NCBI GenBank assembly: GCA_030762175.1
Contig: CM060846.1
Location: 183,388,041-183,452,040 of the forward strand
Origin: Metallyticus violacea
Lineage: Eukaryota; Arthropoda; Insecta; Mantodea; Metallyticidae
Direction of reading: 5' to 3'
Length of the DNA stretch: 64,000 bases
This document shows positions 1 through 11,822 of this stretch, one piece after another (within the stretch, counting starts at the first letter, position 1; each line of letters starts with the position of its first letter). The notes below the pieces were generated by a model, which was not told the origin of the DNA, ran no database searches, and was given only the letters and a program-made list of their open reading frames with translations. The position numbers were made by a program, and so were the translations under genes.

Positions 1-199
1 GAAAAATCTTCAATTAGGCATGATAAACAGAGGCATGGCCGCTTAAAGCTTCGTTAGCTAACAAAATTTCTCATCTTACCTAAACAATTATTGTGTGTGC
101 GTATATTTCCACGAATAATGAGCAACAATTTGTACATAAAAGCAAACGAAGCAATTAAATTACTGTTTCTATAATAATGATCTTAATCATTACGGCGGC

Positions 200-1130
200 A
201 AGTGATTTATTTCCCTTTCCGGTTACAGTCTCCTTCCAGAAAAATAATTCACGATATTGTGAATAAATCTGATTCTACTGGATTAGTGCACAACAAAAAG
301 CAGGCGGAAACGCACAATTATAACAGATGATAAACTAGACTAAATTGTTGCAAACCTTGAAAATGTTCACTAAAAAAATCACTCCCAAAATTAGTAAAAA
401 AAGTGAGGGCTTCAATGGGTTCTGTACATAAAGCAACAAAATTATTAAACCTCAAATCGTACAAGTGTAAACGTGTCCATTGTTTAAAGCAAGACTATCC
501 AGTAGCAAGAGCGCGTTATTGTGAGTTTTTATTTTTCCATCTGAAAATAAGGGTTTAATGAATCCAACTCTTCTATTCTTTTAAAAACAGCCACGTGAAT
601 AATTAAAACCCGCACTATTGGTGTACTGAAATTCCACATCGTGTACAGGAAACCAGAAAGTTGAAGTTTGGTGTGCTGTTATGTTAAAGGCGTATTATTA
701 TGGGTCCGATTTTTTACGGAACGATAATAAGTACAGAAAGGTACAGAAGGGTCATTTGACCCCATTTTTTTTATCAGTTAACAGAATATGAGAAATAGTA
801 TGGGTAGTTTCAAGGATTCTGTAACTGTTCATACAGCAGCGGAGTCCATGAATAAAATTAAGGAAGTACTTGAAAATAGAGTGATTACTTTTAATGTATG
901 GCCTCTCGCTCACCAGATTTGACAGTATGTGGTTTTTAACGTTGGGGTAGCCTGAAGGACAGAGCTTATAAAACAAATCGTCACACATTGGAGGAACTAA
1001 GGGAAAATATTAGAAATGAAATAAGAAACATTAGAAAGATCGAACTTAAAAGTGTCAATCAGAATGTGTTTTCCTAGTTCAATACCTGTTTAGCCGAAGG
1101 GGAACGACATTTTCAGCATCTTCTATGAGG
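200..1130 (+). mobile_element. DUF4817-type Tc1/mariner relic 1
   Basis: Decayed transposase with no intact frame. Near 208-310 the stretch FPFRLQSPSRKIIHDIVNKS reads as the N-terminal helix-turn-helix segment. Near 440-540 the sequence reads as LNLKSYKCKRVHCLKQD, then ARARYCEF, closely matching the 53-kb relative in this window (KSYKCTRVHCLRQSDS, RYCEWF). At 611-720 it resembles the catalytic core, then DSVTVHTAAESMNKIKEV matches the QQDSATAHTA region, and near 1110 HFQHLL is the usual C-terminus. Many stops and frameshifts show it is long dead. Left and right termini were not identified. Family: cut-and-paste transposase; the class is clear, the exact subfamily is inferred. Confidence 0.75.
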
Positions 1131-1589
1131 TAAGATTTTATACACAAGTTTAGAAGCGAAGCTAAATCACGTTCACGAGCAGTCGCGACACGCCCCGCCG
1201 CTGAGAATAAAAACACCGCGGGTGCAGGATAGTTTTCACGTGAAAGTCCGGTATAAATAAATTATTTCCTACATTCAAGTGTAATATTGCTGCTGCTAAT
1301 TTTTTTTTTTTTTAAGTTTAATCTCACATGAATAATTTTATTGCCACTAAATTCAAATGCATGTTCTACAATATCTTTCACGTAGGAGTGGACCCGTCGT
1401 TGCGCCACGGCAGAGTGGCGATCCAACTTGTACCTTGCGACCTTGGCTTACTTTTGTTCCTACCTCAGTCTTTAAAAAGCTTGTGACAAGTTCGGCAGTG
1501 ATTTGAGTGTTTACATGTTACAAGTTTTAGATTTTGTTATAATAATGTCATGAGATAAGAACAAACAACACCAAAGGACTTTAAGATTA
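1131..1589. other. Unassigned spacer between two transposon relics
   Basis: A short GC-richer patch near 1170-1215, then AT-rich sequence with a poly-T run near 1301. I see no coding signal. It may hold the unrecognised 3' end of relic 1 and 5' end of relic 2. Confidence 0.4.
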
Positions 1590-2690
1590 CATCATCTTGC
1601 AGGGAAGTTAGATGGTGAATTTTAACAGAATTCCCAGGTGTGCGTCCTCCAAGCACAAAAACCGTAAGAAAACTTGTCAATATATTTAGGGCAACGGGTT
1701 CGATTCTCAGTAAGAAGAGAAGGACAAACAGACGCATGCTTATTGAGGAGAATTTAGACGAAGTTGGGGAACAATTACAATAAGCTGTGCGACAGCTTGC
1801 ACAGGAAAGAGCAATTGCAATTAGCTCAAAGTGGTAAAACACCAAAATCTTAAAACTTAAACGATAAAATATCCTGTTGTCTACCGCGATAACGAGAGTG
1901 GGTACTTTTTTGTAGCTGAATTTTCAAGAATGTTAATTTTTAATATCAGTGTTTAATGCCCGTTTTTACTGCTGAGTTACTAGCGTAAGAATGTTAATGA
2001 TGGTGTAAATGATCCAAATGTGACCATGAACGATTCCATTTACACGGCCATGTTTCAACGCAAAATAACTGATGTGGGAACTCAGAGAAATCCGATTTAG
2101 TGTAGCAAAATATGATTGGGGCATTGGGGCATGTTGCGCGGTTAATGCGTACAGGATAATAGTGTCAATATTTTTTGCAGACATCGTAAATGGATCACGT
2201 TACAGAAATGACATACTCACCCCATTCTTTGAATTACTGACCGATATTGAATGTCAGTCAAGATATTTCCAGTAAGATTCTCGCACTGAAAGTACAGTCA
2301 TTAAGTTTCATTGAGGTACTTTTTGAAGATATGGTAATTAGTACGGGAATATAGCTTGCACTTTGCCCAGATCTGACATAATTTATTAGGTTACTTAGTG
2401 TATAGATCAAATCCCCACACATTAGAAATGAAAGACGTCAGGAGAGCAACTAACCATATTTCGGAAACTGAATTGATGCGCGAGAAAGAGAAATTCTTAA
2501 CAAGGTTCCAGAGTCGTGTGAATGCAGGATGCGACATTTTCTGTGATGAGGTACGTGCTATATTCGTTTTAATTGTAACTGTAGTCGTAAAAGCATGAAT
2601 TATCACGAAAAAGTGATTTCAGTTGCCTAGATGATTTATCAGATTACTCGGGGGTAAGAGCTCTGATTACCGGGGTGACATGACACCCTG
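1590..2690 (+). mobile_element. DUF4817-type Tc1/mariner relic 2 with one terminus
   Basis: A second, independent copy. Near 1615-1795 one frame reads FPGVRPPSTKTVRKLVNIFR then ENLDEVGEQLQ, the N-terminal HTH block. Near 2027-2070 it reads ERFHLHGHVSTQNN, 2120-2275 gives CCAVNAYRIIVSIFFADIVN continuing to ECQSRYFQ, and 2398-2560 gives SNPHTLE and the C-terminal region. The order matches the same family elsewhere in the window. The right end reads tgacaccctg followed by TA at 2691-2692, a plausible TIR with TA target duplication; no left TIR was found. A 28-bp piece of a SINE-1 3' end lies within it at 1951-1978. Confidence 0.75.
1951..1978 (-). repeat. SINE-1 3'-end fragment
   Basis: The stretch gtgtttaatgcccgttttta and the following bases match the reverse complement of the SINE-1 3' tail with about two differences. 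Only the tail is present, inside transposase relic 2. Confidence 0.6.
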
Positions 2691-3076
2691 TATACATTTC
2701 ATTATTGGTTAATAGTATAATACTTATTTTTCTTAATAGTTTGTATAATCGCCACATTTTTATATTTTTTCTTTAGAGAGTAGGTAATGCATGTTTTCTA
2801 GCTTCTTACCATTATCAAAGTTCAGTCAGTTACTTGCTGCGTTATGAATGAACTGGACAGCACCGTTTCAAGCTGGATTAATTGATGATGCTGGTATGTC
2901 GAGCAGTCTAGTGACTAATTTTGTAGTCAAATCCAAGATGTTTGTGAAGAATGGACCCTTCTTTCAATTAGTTCTCAAAATATTTCCAAGTATTTTCGGT
3001 ACTGTTTATGATTCCAGATTGATACAAACCTTTCTTCAACATCAGCATTTTTCCATTTTAGTCTTTCCTTAGGTTT

Positions 3077-3170
3077 AGTAGTGTTTCTGAACCTATGGGC
3101 CCTAACCCACTGGTGGGCTCTGAGGGAGCGTTTGGTGAATGGTAAAGTCCTCCGCTATGTCCCGGCGCCC
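3077..3170 (+). repeat. hAT-like terminal fragment
   Basis: Reads agtagtgtttctgaacctat followed by a hairpin-prone gggccc...cccactggtgggctc stretch. This resembles the terminus of many hAT/Charlie-type elements (CAGTGnTTCTCAACCTGTGGG...). No internal transposase follows and no partner end was found, so it is a MITE or solitary end. The assignment rests on motif resemblance only. Confidence 0.4.
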
Positions 3171-4852
3171 ACAAGCATTTATACTGTAGAGTTGAGATAC
3201 AATACAAGTGTCATAAATGTATTTTTGTTTTGGTACTTTTCCTTTTAATGTCATTTCCTTTAACAACCACCTTGATTCAATAAGAGTGCAGGAACTTAAA
3301 GGTTACCGATTATTTGTTTCTTCCACTCGCGCATCACGTGCCAAGTCACATTTGACTTTCCTTTTTCTCCTCTGGTGGAAACGCAATGAAGCTTTCTGGA
3401 ACGAAAATATATACATTTAAATGACAATTCTATTCTATAATTATTTCTTATTAAAATATAGAAGAGAACCAATTGACTGCAATTCAGAACTAATTTCTAT
3501 GTCTCATGTACATTGCATGTGAGTGAAACTCGCTATGAGAACCAAGAGTTCCTGCTTCATATTCGAGTTGTATAAGTGAAACTAGTTTTGTGATTGATGC
3601 GAAAATAAAGCAGGAAAAACCCGGTTCTACATACAATTGGAGAACTTGTCCTTCTTGTGACTAAGGATGTAGTTAAAATTATATTCGGTAAAAAAGAAGC
3701 TAACCAGTTAGAGATAATCCCCGCGACTAATGATATAGTGCATCGCAGTACCATTTAAATGACTAGTGACGCAGAAAATTAACTAATGAATTAATTGTGA
3801 GAATAAAAGACAGTATGCCCTTGCATTACAGATTGATGAATCAACGTACATTCTCAGTTCATCTCATCTCATTTGTTTCATTATGTAAAGCCAATGAAGA
3901 TTTCCTCCTGTGTGAAAACCCACTCACGCATACAGCAACAAAATACATTTTCGAAGTTTTTAATTAATGTGTGATTATCATCAGCGTTGATTGAAAAAAG
4001 TGTTGGACCAACTTCTGATGGTATTGAGCGATAGGTGAAAGGCGCAGTAGTGTGTTGTGTGTGTTCATGAAATAACACTAGATGTGGTATGAGTACACTG
4101 ATTGAGCTTAGACTAGAAGTTTCATTCTTCATCAGTAATTGTAAGAAAGCCTTGCATAGTTGGCAGCAATGATTTCGAAATTCAACTAAATCCTTCAAGA
4201 CCCACATCGGCACTATGCTTCAAGCGTATAATAAAATCAAGCCATTCCAGAAAAAAATCAGTCTGTGGTCAGAGTATGCCAGAAATAATAACTTCCAGAC
4301 CTTACAATGTTTTCTAAGTGAGAATGACCTTCCTTACCTTCTGACATTTGCGATTCTGTAGTACCTCCTTCCTCTGCTTTCAATATTGAGAGAGAATGCC
4401 ATTCTCCAGAAAGCTACAGTGAACGCAATAATGGAATTCGAAAACTGTTCCTGTATTCTGAAAGTTAAGCATATTGTCAATAAAACTAAGATAAAAGTGG
4501 TGTGATATCATTTGTGATTTAGGCATTGAAACTAAAAATTTACACTCACGATGTAACATTTTTTATATATTAATAAATTAATATCCTGAACTTTCCAATT
4601 GCGCTAAAGCTGCTCATAATATTCTCCATATAATCTCCACGCGAAAATGCATTGTCCTTTTTGATTTAAGTAAAAAAAAAACAAAAAAACAAGTGCAGAA
4701 ATAAGACGATGCACGCTAAGATTTATGATACTGAAGTGACAGTAACTGGCTGGTACGGCTCGGGACGGGTTGTGGCCTAGAGGAGCTCGTGGATTAATTA
4801 GTGTGTTTATGGCAAATTGTAGAAAATTTAGCACGATTAAAGTATATATATA
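3171..4852. other. No recognisable gene
   Basis: AT-rich. The longest open frame is 110 codons on the minus strand (3881-4213); it has no motif I recognise and looks like chance. A promoter-like or repeat signature was not found. Confidence 0.5.
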
Positions 4853-4969
4853 CAGAGGGCGCCAATAATGTATACACACTTCAAGTCAAGAAAAAATTGT
4901 GTTAACATAATAAAACTGAATTCACACCAACAGAAAACGATGAGCACTAATCATCTTAGACATTTACAT

Positions 4970-6080
4970 TTACAACAGTTGTTTAAAATTCCCACCATCG
5001 GCGTCGATACACTTCTGAGTACGTTGAATTATTGATTGAGCCACATTTGCCAAAGTGTCCTCAGCGATTGCAGCACATGCCGTTTCAATGTCTTCCCGAA
5101 GCGCTGTCAGTGTGGCTGGTTTTCTACGGTATACATCCTTAAGGGTTTCCCATAGGTAGAAGTTCAACGGAGTTAGATCAGGAGAACGCGGTGGAAACTC
5201 AATCGGACCTCTTCGTCCTATCCAGTGGCTTGGAGGATTGTCATCAAGGTACGCACGTACATCTTGGCGGTAATGTGGTAATGCACCATCCTGTTGAAAA
5301 TAAAATTCCTCATGTACATAGAGTGTATGCATGGCGGGTAAGACGGATGTGCATATCATGTTCAGCTACACTGGGCCAGTTACTGTTCCTTCAAAAAAAG
5401 AGTAGTCCAATTAGACCCTAGATGTCAACCCACCCAAACATTAATTCCAGGTAAATTAACAGTCTTTTCCAAAGTAACACGTGGATTGTTTGCACAAAGT
5501 AGACACAGTTATGTCGATAAACTGTTCCGTTCAACTTAAATTGTGCCTCATTGGACCTTCCGTCCAACTTAAATTGTGCCTCATTGAACCTTCCGTTCAA
5601 CTTAAATTGTGCCTCATTGGACCAAACAACTTTCCCTAAGAAGGCCTCATCCTTTTGCACCATGTTCCGAAACCACCCACATCTCTGATCAGGATCATCT
5701 TCATTTAATGCATGCAAAAGTCTTGGGATGAAAACTTTCAACTTTTCTGCTTTAATAATATGACGTACGCTGGTTCTGCTAATCCCAGTCCCACGTGCAC
5801 ATTGCTTTGTAGATTTCTGCGGTGAGTGCTCAAAACGTTCCAAAACCATAGCCGAGGACGAGAGGCTTGTTGCCGTACGAGGTCTCTCAGATCTGCCCTT
5901 GTGAACATCGTATACGATACCATGAGTTTCAAATTTGTCCCGAATGCATGCAATTGTTACTCACGTTGGCGGTTCTGTTCTGTACACGTCTCCATTGCCT
6001 TTCAACTTCAACAACATTCTCGGTTTTCCAAAACACTTCAAAATTGCTTTCCGCTGTTCAAACAATACCCTTGGCTCCAT
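4970..6080 (-). pseudogene. Mariner-like transposase, frameshifted
   Basis: DDE transposase that would cut and paste its own element. The ATG at 6080-6078 begins MEPRVLFEQRKAILK, agreeing with the sister copy (MEPRLSFEQRRAILK). The middle block is open from 5849 to 5418 (VLERFEHSPQKSTKQCARGT, HTH region). The last block is open from 5359 to 4970 and carries QQDGALPH (second Asp) and RSPDLTPLNFYLW (third Asp 37 residues later), ending FKQLL. The first catalytic motif, normally SDEA, reads SNEA and lies in a three-fold tandem duplication of 11 codons at 5525-5623. The N-terminal frame shifts after about residue 15 and again near 5400. Family assignment is firm; inactivity follows from the missing Asp and frameshifts. 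Confidence 0.85.
5525..5623 (-). repeat. 33-bp tandem triplication in transposase
   Basis: Three contiguous 33-bp units (5525-5557, 5558-5590, 5591-5623) encode SNEAQFKLNGR, FNEAQFKLDGR and SNEAQFKLNGT on the minus strand. Units 1 and 3 are identical and unit 2 differs at two bases. In relatives this motif occurs once. The unit length is a multiple of three, so the frame is kept. Confidence 0.95.
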
Positions 6081-6328
6081 TTTGTTGTAGCAACGCTAGC
6101 ATAACGTAATGTGAGTCACGTCTGTTTACGAAACATCATACGATAATCTTGGCTTTATTTGTTTATTGTTGATTTACCTGTCACGTAGCAACACTATCAT
6201 AATGTATGTGTGTCACATCTGTTTACAGAACATCACACTACACATTACTGTTGTTTTTCGGTCCAACTTTGAAATATATTAAATAGATACCTACTGTGAA
6301 AGTGTTTTCACATTTTTGGCACCCTCTT

Positions 6329-6879
6329 TACATTATTACATTAGTTTTCAATTTAGAATCGATACTTAACTCTATTCTTACATTATAACAGTGGTATCCT
6401 AGATTGGTCAAAATGGTAAGTGTTTAACGTAAACTAACAATGCAAATTCATTGACGTTACGGTGAAAAGACCATTGGTGTTAAAACTCCATGTTTGGATA
6501 CATAAATGTTTAAAACTTAAGCCAACCATATTGACACAATTCAACTCAATGCCTGGGAACGCTCAATATACATTAAACTAATGTCAACAACCCTGTATGA
6601 AAATGCATTGTCAACGTTTGAAGTTATAGTGAAATTCACGTATGAAACTGGTTCTGCTGCCACTGTTTAACTATCAGCAGTGTGTAATCAATTTCAGTGC
6701 GGATTCTTTAATCTCCCGTTCGAAATATTACCTGCAGTAATGAGTTTGGTGCAAAATGAGTGCAGGGAAAACTAAATGCATTAAAAATGAATACTGGAGT
6801 GATTCATATCCCTTTCCGGTTAATAATGGTATTCGAGAAGTAAAAATGTGCGTTAAACAGTCATTACTAGCAGACTAAT
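6329..6879. other. Spacer between mariner A and LINE 1
   Basis: No gene seen. May include the unrecognisable 5' part of the LINE that becomes readable from about 6900. Confidence 0.4.
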
Positions 6880-6899
6880 AACTCCAGGATCTTGGACGG

Positions 6900-7525
6900 A
6901 TTAGATTTGCTGGACGACCGTAGTTGTGTTTCTATTGCAAACTGATTGGACACACAATGAAAACAGTCTCCACAAGTATACAAGCCTTCCTGTCCGCATT
7001 CCTCAAAGACGTAGTAGTAAGTAAGCAGAAAGAGGACAAAAATGTGAACACGAAGCACACAGAATGACAGACAGTGATCTCCAATACGATGTACCTCGAC
7101 ACGACATTTCAACTTTCATAGATAGACTTCAAACAGGAGAGTCTTCCAGTGCAAACCATGGATGAGATGTTAGAGATAGAGAAAGAAGTGACAAGTGGGC
7201 GAGAGTTTCACCAATTTTGCCAGCACTGAAGCTGGCAGAAAACCCATTGCTCCACAAGGAACAGAAAGCTGCTGATCTGAAGTTACAACCAGAGATGAAA
7301 CGCCCTCATACTCAAGCGCATCCCCGTGACCCTCGGGGATTGACATGTGAGGAGAGAAAAACGGAAATATACAATGAAGTAAGAGGAGGCGCAGGATTAC
7401 TCACAAAGGCTGGTAAACAAAAGAGCGCGATTTGTTTGTACCTTTGTCCGTTATTCGGACGCAATAAAGATATGAAAATAGTACATAATGACAGTATCCC
7501 AGAATTATGTACAACAACCATTTAA
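6900..7525 (+). pseudogene. LINE 1 ORF1 remnant with zinc knuckle
   Basis: A CCHC-type knuckle at about 6927-6965 (C-x2-C-x4-H, final Cys changed to Val) is followed by a low-complexity linker and an open stretch 7217-7525 (102 codons: ALKLAENPLLHKEQKAADLK, later GLTCEERKTEIYNEVRGG). Nucleic-acid-binding ORF1 proteins of non-LTR elements have this arrangement. The open stretch alone could be mistaken for a host gene; the flanking knuckle and the downstream endonuclease in the same strand argue for a retrotransposon. Confidence 0.6.
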
Positions 7526-8637
7526 CTTCATCCTGGGATAACAGTTTTTGTAGCAGCAAAACTTTTCTTTAATCTCGATGTCCTCCTTACTCGTGTTTTA
7601 TATTGTTCGTTTTTACTTTCCACTCATTAACAGGTGGATGAATTATACACAAGCGTTAATGATCTTGTCAATTCTCTTCAAAGCAGAGGTAAACAGAATA
7701 TGTTGCTGACTTTATATATTATTATGATATTGATTGATTGTTTCTTCAAGAGGTGAACATAAACTGTTTCTTTCTGGGGTACAAATGCAATAGTGGAGAA
7801 GATAATCTAGGGAATGCAATCGTCTTCAGGAGTGGGCTAACCATTGTGGTCAAAAGAGAAACATGCTAGTGGCCGGATTGTCTCGGTTCGGACAGAAACT
7901 GATGCCCTCGTGGTAAATGTGTACCTACCTGCTGGGAGCAACCGACGTGAAGAGCATGAAGACTTCATAAAAACAGAACTCCTCTTCTTCTTGAGAAATC
8001 TTTATTCTAAACTATTAATAGGTAGAGACTTCAACTGTGCAATAAAACAAAAGGATCAACCTGCTCCTTTAGCCTATCTCCCTAATTAGGAGGGATATGT
8101 GAGGAGTTAAAGCTGCTACATCTCTGGGAGTGATACATGGAACGGGTGATAGTTATACTTTTTTTTTCATACAAATTCAGCATGCGGTATAAACAAGTAG
8201 TATATAAGTAGATATATAAGCTATTAGTATGATTCACATTCCATTTCCCGATCATCATCAATGTGTTCTGTTCAAGTGCAGAGCTGACCAAATGCCACTC
8301 CCTTTTGGTCAAAGCTATTAGAACATAAATTAACTTCTATTGCTAGATGAAGAGATACGTGCGGAACTTAGGGACCTTCGTATCTCTCTGAAAGAACGAG
8401 CTACGCATTCCAGAAATGATGCATTGGATGCTGGTTATGTACAAACCGGCGTTGCAAGGGTCCCCCCAAATAGAAGAGGATACAGAAAGCACGTAGTCGT
8501 AGAAGTACCTTACACTTTTATTATCAGGTAACAGACGTATTATACACCTACAACTTGGTCATAAAGTCCATGTCGCTATAAGCGAAATAAAAAGAATAAT
8601 CTATAACTTACATCAACAAATATTAGGAGTTCAAGTT

Positions 8638-8908
8638 GTTTTGGTTTATTTACGGACGCTCCTTGAAATCGCAGGTCATCAGCATCCCATTCAATTCAGA
8701 GCGTAAAACGGCCGGAAAATTTTGTTCAGAGGCCCCTCCTTTCAGGCTGGAGGTTCTTTCATATGACGTAAATCTACGAAAAGGGACTCCCGGCTTTACT
8801 TCTGTTCCGAAGAAGCCGTACTTAGGATATGTACGATCGATCCTGACCGGGATTGAACCCACACTCTTGAATTAAGGAGGCAAGTATGGTCACGTCACTA
8901 GGATCGAC
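8638..8908 (-). mobile_element. SINE-2 copy a (in LINE 1)
   Basis: tRNA-headed SINE in minus orientation; the head lies at the right end (ccgggattgaaccc, box B complement) and the A/T-rich tail at the left (tttatttacggacgctcctt). It is flanked by an 11-bp perfect target duplication gagttcaagtt (8627-8637 and 8909-8919). It interrupts the LINE 1 coding region, so it is younger than LINE 1. Confidence 0.9.
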
Positions 8909-10696
8909 GAGTTCAAGTTCAGAATATATTTACTCTTATGGAAGAACAAAAAACAGATTTCTATCATACAAAAAAAAAAAAAAAAAACGCCGAACAATCT
9001 CGACCTATAAAGAACACATTGACCCCGGGCAATACGTATGCAAAATATTCTACTGTACAACGTTTACAGGAGGAGGCAAATATTTCACGATAAATTCTCA
9101 TTTGCTGAAAATAACAATAAAGCAGAAGAGGAATGATATAGTTATATCAACAATATATTAATTGAAGAGGACGCAACCATGTTGGAACAGGAAATTTTAG
9201 CTGAAGAGGCTAGAATATGCCATCAAGACATCGGCCCCTGGGCCGGACGGTTTAGATTATATATTTCATAAAAGATGCTGGTCCCTTATTAAAGAACCTC
9301 TGCTATCTGTAATGAGTTATCTATCTTCCATGTAAAAAAATTAACGGAGGGATTATAATTCTTATACACAAGATGACAAAGTCAACAGTAATAACCGATT
9401 TCCGTCCGATAACGCTTCTAAATACCCATTACAAGTTAACAATGAAAATATTATCCAACAAAATCAAGATGTATATAAATAATTTGATTAAGGATGGTCA
9501 AACCTGCGCAGTCGAAAAGTCACACATGTACTTACTGTACGAGCTGTGGTAATTCATTTTTCGGTGAGAAACACAGAGAAAGCTGCAATTCTTGAACAGG
9601 ACTTCCAGAAAGTGTTTGAATATGTTAATCATAAATATTATTTTGCAGTGCTAGAGACGTTTACAGTTCTTGCCAAAAGTATAGGAACCATAAAGAGATT
9701 CTATTCTGCTGCAACAGCCCCCGTTCAAGTTAATGCTTTTCTCTCTAATCCAGTAAACATAAAACTCTCGGTGCTACAGAAGTGTCCACTGTCAATGATG
9801 TTATATTATTGTGATTGAGAAACATTTGCTTTAAATGGTGTTGTTATCTCATCCCATAGTATGTGGTCCATTGCTAGCATTGCCAATGATGTAACCATAT
9901 CTGCACCAAAAAGAGCATGTCCCATAGCTGCTCACTATATTTGAGCAAGCTTCAAATGAGGGTGTCAATTACCACAAATCCACGCTCTTACCTCTGGCGC
10001 AATGGCTGACCTCTTTATCCATATCGCTCATCCAGTAAAGTCGCAGTACAAAATACTTGGTTTAGTGTTAGAAAATGCGTTTCCAAGGATGATCCACAAG
10101 AAGTGAACAAAAGTTGTAAATGCTTGAAAAGGGTTATGATCTCCAGTCAGTTGAATAGAAATCTAAATCTCATTTAGAAAAGTTTGCATGTCAACACATT
10201 TGTATTTTGGAAAATATGGTACTTGATACAATTATTACCGATGCCGGAGAAATTTTCCAGCTACTGGCTATTATATATGGAGAAACTGCGTGTTTCGTGT
10301 GCAAACACAAAGCTCCGTTTACAAGTAGGTGGTGGATGCTTTAATTTAACTGATATGAAAAGCAAATTATTGCTACTGTGCGGCACTCTTTACGCTTACA
10401 GTGCCTCCGGAAGCGCAATATATTCCAATTTCTGGTCTCTAAATGTGAGTGCGCAGTATTCCACAACGACTCCCAAACTACAATCCCTTTAAACAGGTAC
10501 TACATCTGTTAAAAATGTCCCTCCCCCCCCAGAATCCAAAAGGTGTATAGGAGGTCACGTCCAAACAAACTATATAAATGAATGCACAATATGAAAGATT
10601 TCCGCTATTCATATTGTGTCCAAATATCCTAATCTTCTTGGAAATCCATTTGGGAAATATAAATGTGCATACATTACAAAAGATTGGAATTTTTTG

Positions 10697-10757
10697 TATG
10701 GTGTTTAACGTCCGTTTTTACTACTGAGACGCCACAGGTGGTGATTGGAAGGTGACA
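10697..10757 (-). repeat. SINE-1 3'-end fragment
   Basis: ggtgtttaacgtccgttttt then actactgagacgccacagg matches the 3' end of SINE-1 in minus orientation; homology stops near 10757. No head is present, so the copy is truncated or partly deleted. Confidence 0.7.
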
Positions 10758-11599
10758 GCTTATATAGCTTGTATAGTTGTTATCTTACTAACCGAACGGA
10801 AGAAATTTCACACAGTATAACAACGCGATACCTACGGAAAGACATACACACTTATACATAGACTGACAATCTGCACATTGGGGAGTGTGTTATGGACATG
10901 GGGCAACCAAAATCTTCATTGTTTTCTCAAGATATCCACGCTCAACAAAATTAGACAATTGTTACTTTACTTACAGGTAATAAATCTAAGAATGTGTTCA
11001 TACAAGTGCGGATTGCCTGTGACTTTCTGTATAGTGTGATAGTAGACAAATGTTACACTGCAGTTAAATTTATTGATAAGCTACGTAGACATCATGTAAA
11101 GAATTGTAAACTTTTGCAACCTTCTACCAATACAACAATACAATCACTTTTAAACTGATTTCTGTTTACTGCATGTGTCATTGTTTCAAGTGAGATTCTG
11201 AGAGAACAATCATAATATATTAAAGACCACAGAGTTCGGAACACATAGGTATTATTAATGACTTTCTCTTTTTATGTATGTGACGAGTAAAAAAAGTGAG
11301 CAGGAAAAGGGGAACCCCCCCCCCCACACACACATACACACATACTTGTCTCGGCCAGAGAGAGATCATGTTAGACATGACTGCATATATATACTAAAAA
11401 ACAAAGAATGTGCACAATAGAAGAATTTGAATAAAGGAGGAAAAAAAAGGTAAACGCACTTGAACCCAACGTACACCAGCGTATTCAGAACGGCAGGCAC
11501 AACCATCACACTTGTTTGGTGAGTACAAAAGGCTTTAATAAAATTTCATTACGTGCTTAATTTAGATAATTTAGTTTTTAATAACACATTTACTATTTT
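10758..11599. other. No recognisable gene
   Basis: AT-rich non-coding sequence. A poly-C/CA simple-sequence patch lies at 11315-11345. I see no coding or RNA signal. Confidence 0.5.
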
Positions 11600-11693
11600 A
11601 TTAGAGTGTAGTAGTTTAAATTGTGGGACCCCATGAAGTTTAACTTTCTTGAAAATAGGTCATGGGCTTAATAATGTTGAGAACCACTTACGA
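11600..11693 (-). repeat. hAT-like terminal fragment
   Basis: On the minus strand the end reads taagtggttctcaacatt, the canonical hAT/Charlie start (CAGTGGTTCTCAACnTT), and continues through a gggaccccat stretch typical of such ends. No transposase coding is visible nearby. Probably a solitary end or MITE. Confidence 0.45.
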
Positions 11694-11783
11694 TGGAATG
11701 CTTTGGTTGTTAGTTTATTTCGCTTTCCCAAAATGTCACAAATCTGAATGTAGAACTGGCAAATTTAATTATGATTATTACAA

Positions 11784-11821
<38 letters not shown>
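11784..11821. repeat. (ATT)n microsatellite
   Basis: Uninterrupted trinucleotide run of about twelve units. Confidence 0.95.

Positions 11822-11822
<1 letters not shown>

Larger units (their letters stand above)
4853..6328 (-). mobile_element. Mariner-like element A, near full length
   Basis: About 1.48 kb with both termini visible. The left end begins cagagggcgcc after TA at 4851-4852; the right end finishes with the complementary ggcaccctct before TA at 6329-6330. These are imperfect inverted repeats with TA target duplications, the hallmark of Tc1/mariner. The transposase runs on the minus strand from about 6080 to 4970. Subterminal direct repeats at 6089-6139 and 6187-6236 share a 50-bp unit. 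Frameshifts break the frame, so it is not autonomous. An internally deleted sister lies at 51018-51896 in opposite orientation. Confidence 0.9.
6880..10500 (+). mobile_element. LINE 1 relic (ORF1, endonuclease, RT)
   Basis: A non-LTR retrotransposon read through many frameshifts. ORF1 remnants at about 6900-7525 include a zinc knuckle CFYCKLIGHTMKT and the peptide EERKTEIYNEVRGGAGLLTK. ORF2 begins near 7640. The APE-type endonuclease gives SGRIVSVRTETDALVVNVYL and LLIGRDFNCAIKQKD (7844-8065). Reverse transcriptase blocks follow: APGPDGLDYIF (about 9230), DFRPITLLNTHYKLTMKILS (about 9400), QDFQKVFEYVNHKYYFAVLE (about 9600) and LSVLQKCPLSMMLYY (about 9770). The catalytic YADD is degraded to IAND near 9880. 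A C-terminal GGGCFNLTDMKSK lies near 10330. SINE-2 splits it at 8638-8908. The clade was not resolved. Confidence 0.8.

Noticed and set aside
7217..7525. Host gene coding for a 102-residue protein
   Set aside because: It follows a retroviral-type zinc knuckle and precedes an APE endonuclease on the same strand, so it is LINE ORF1.
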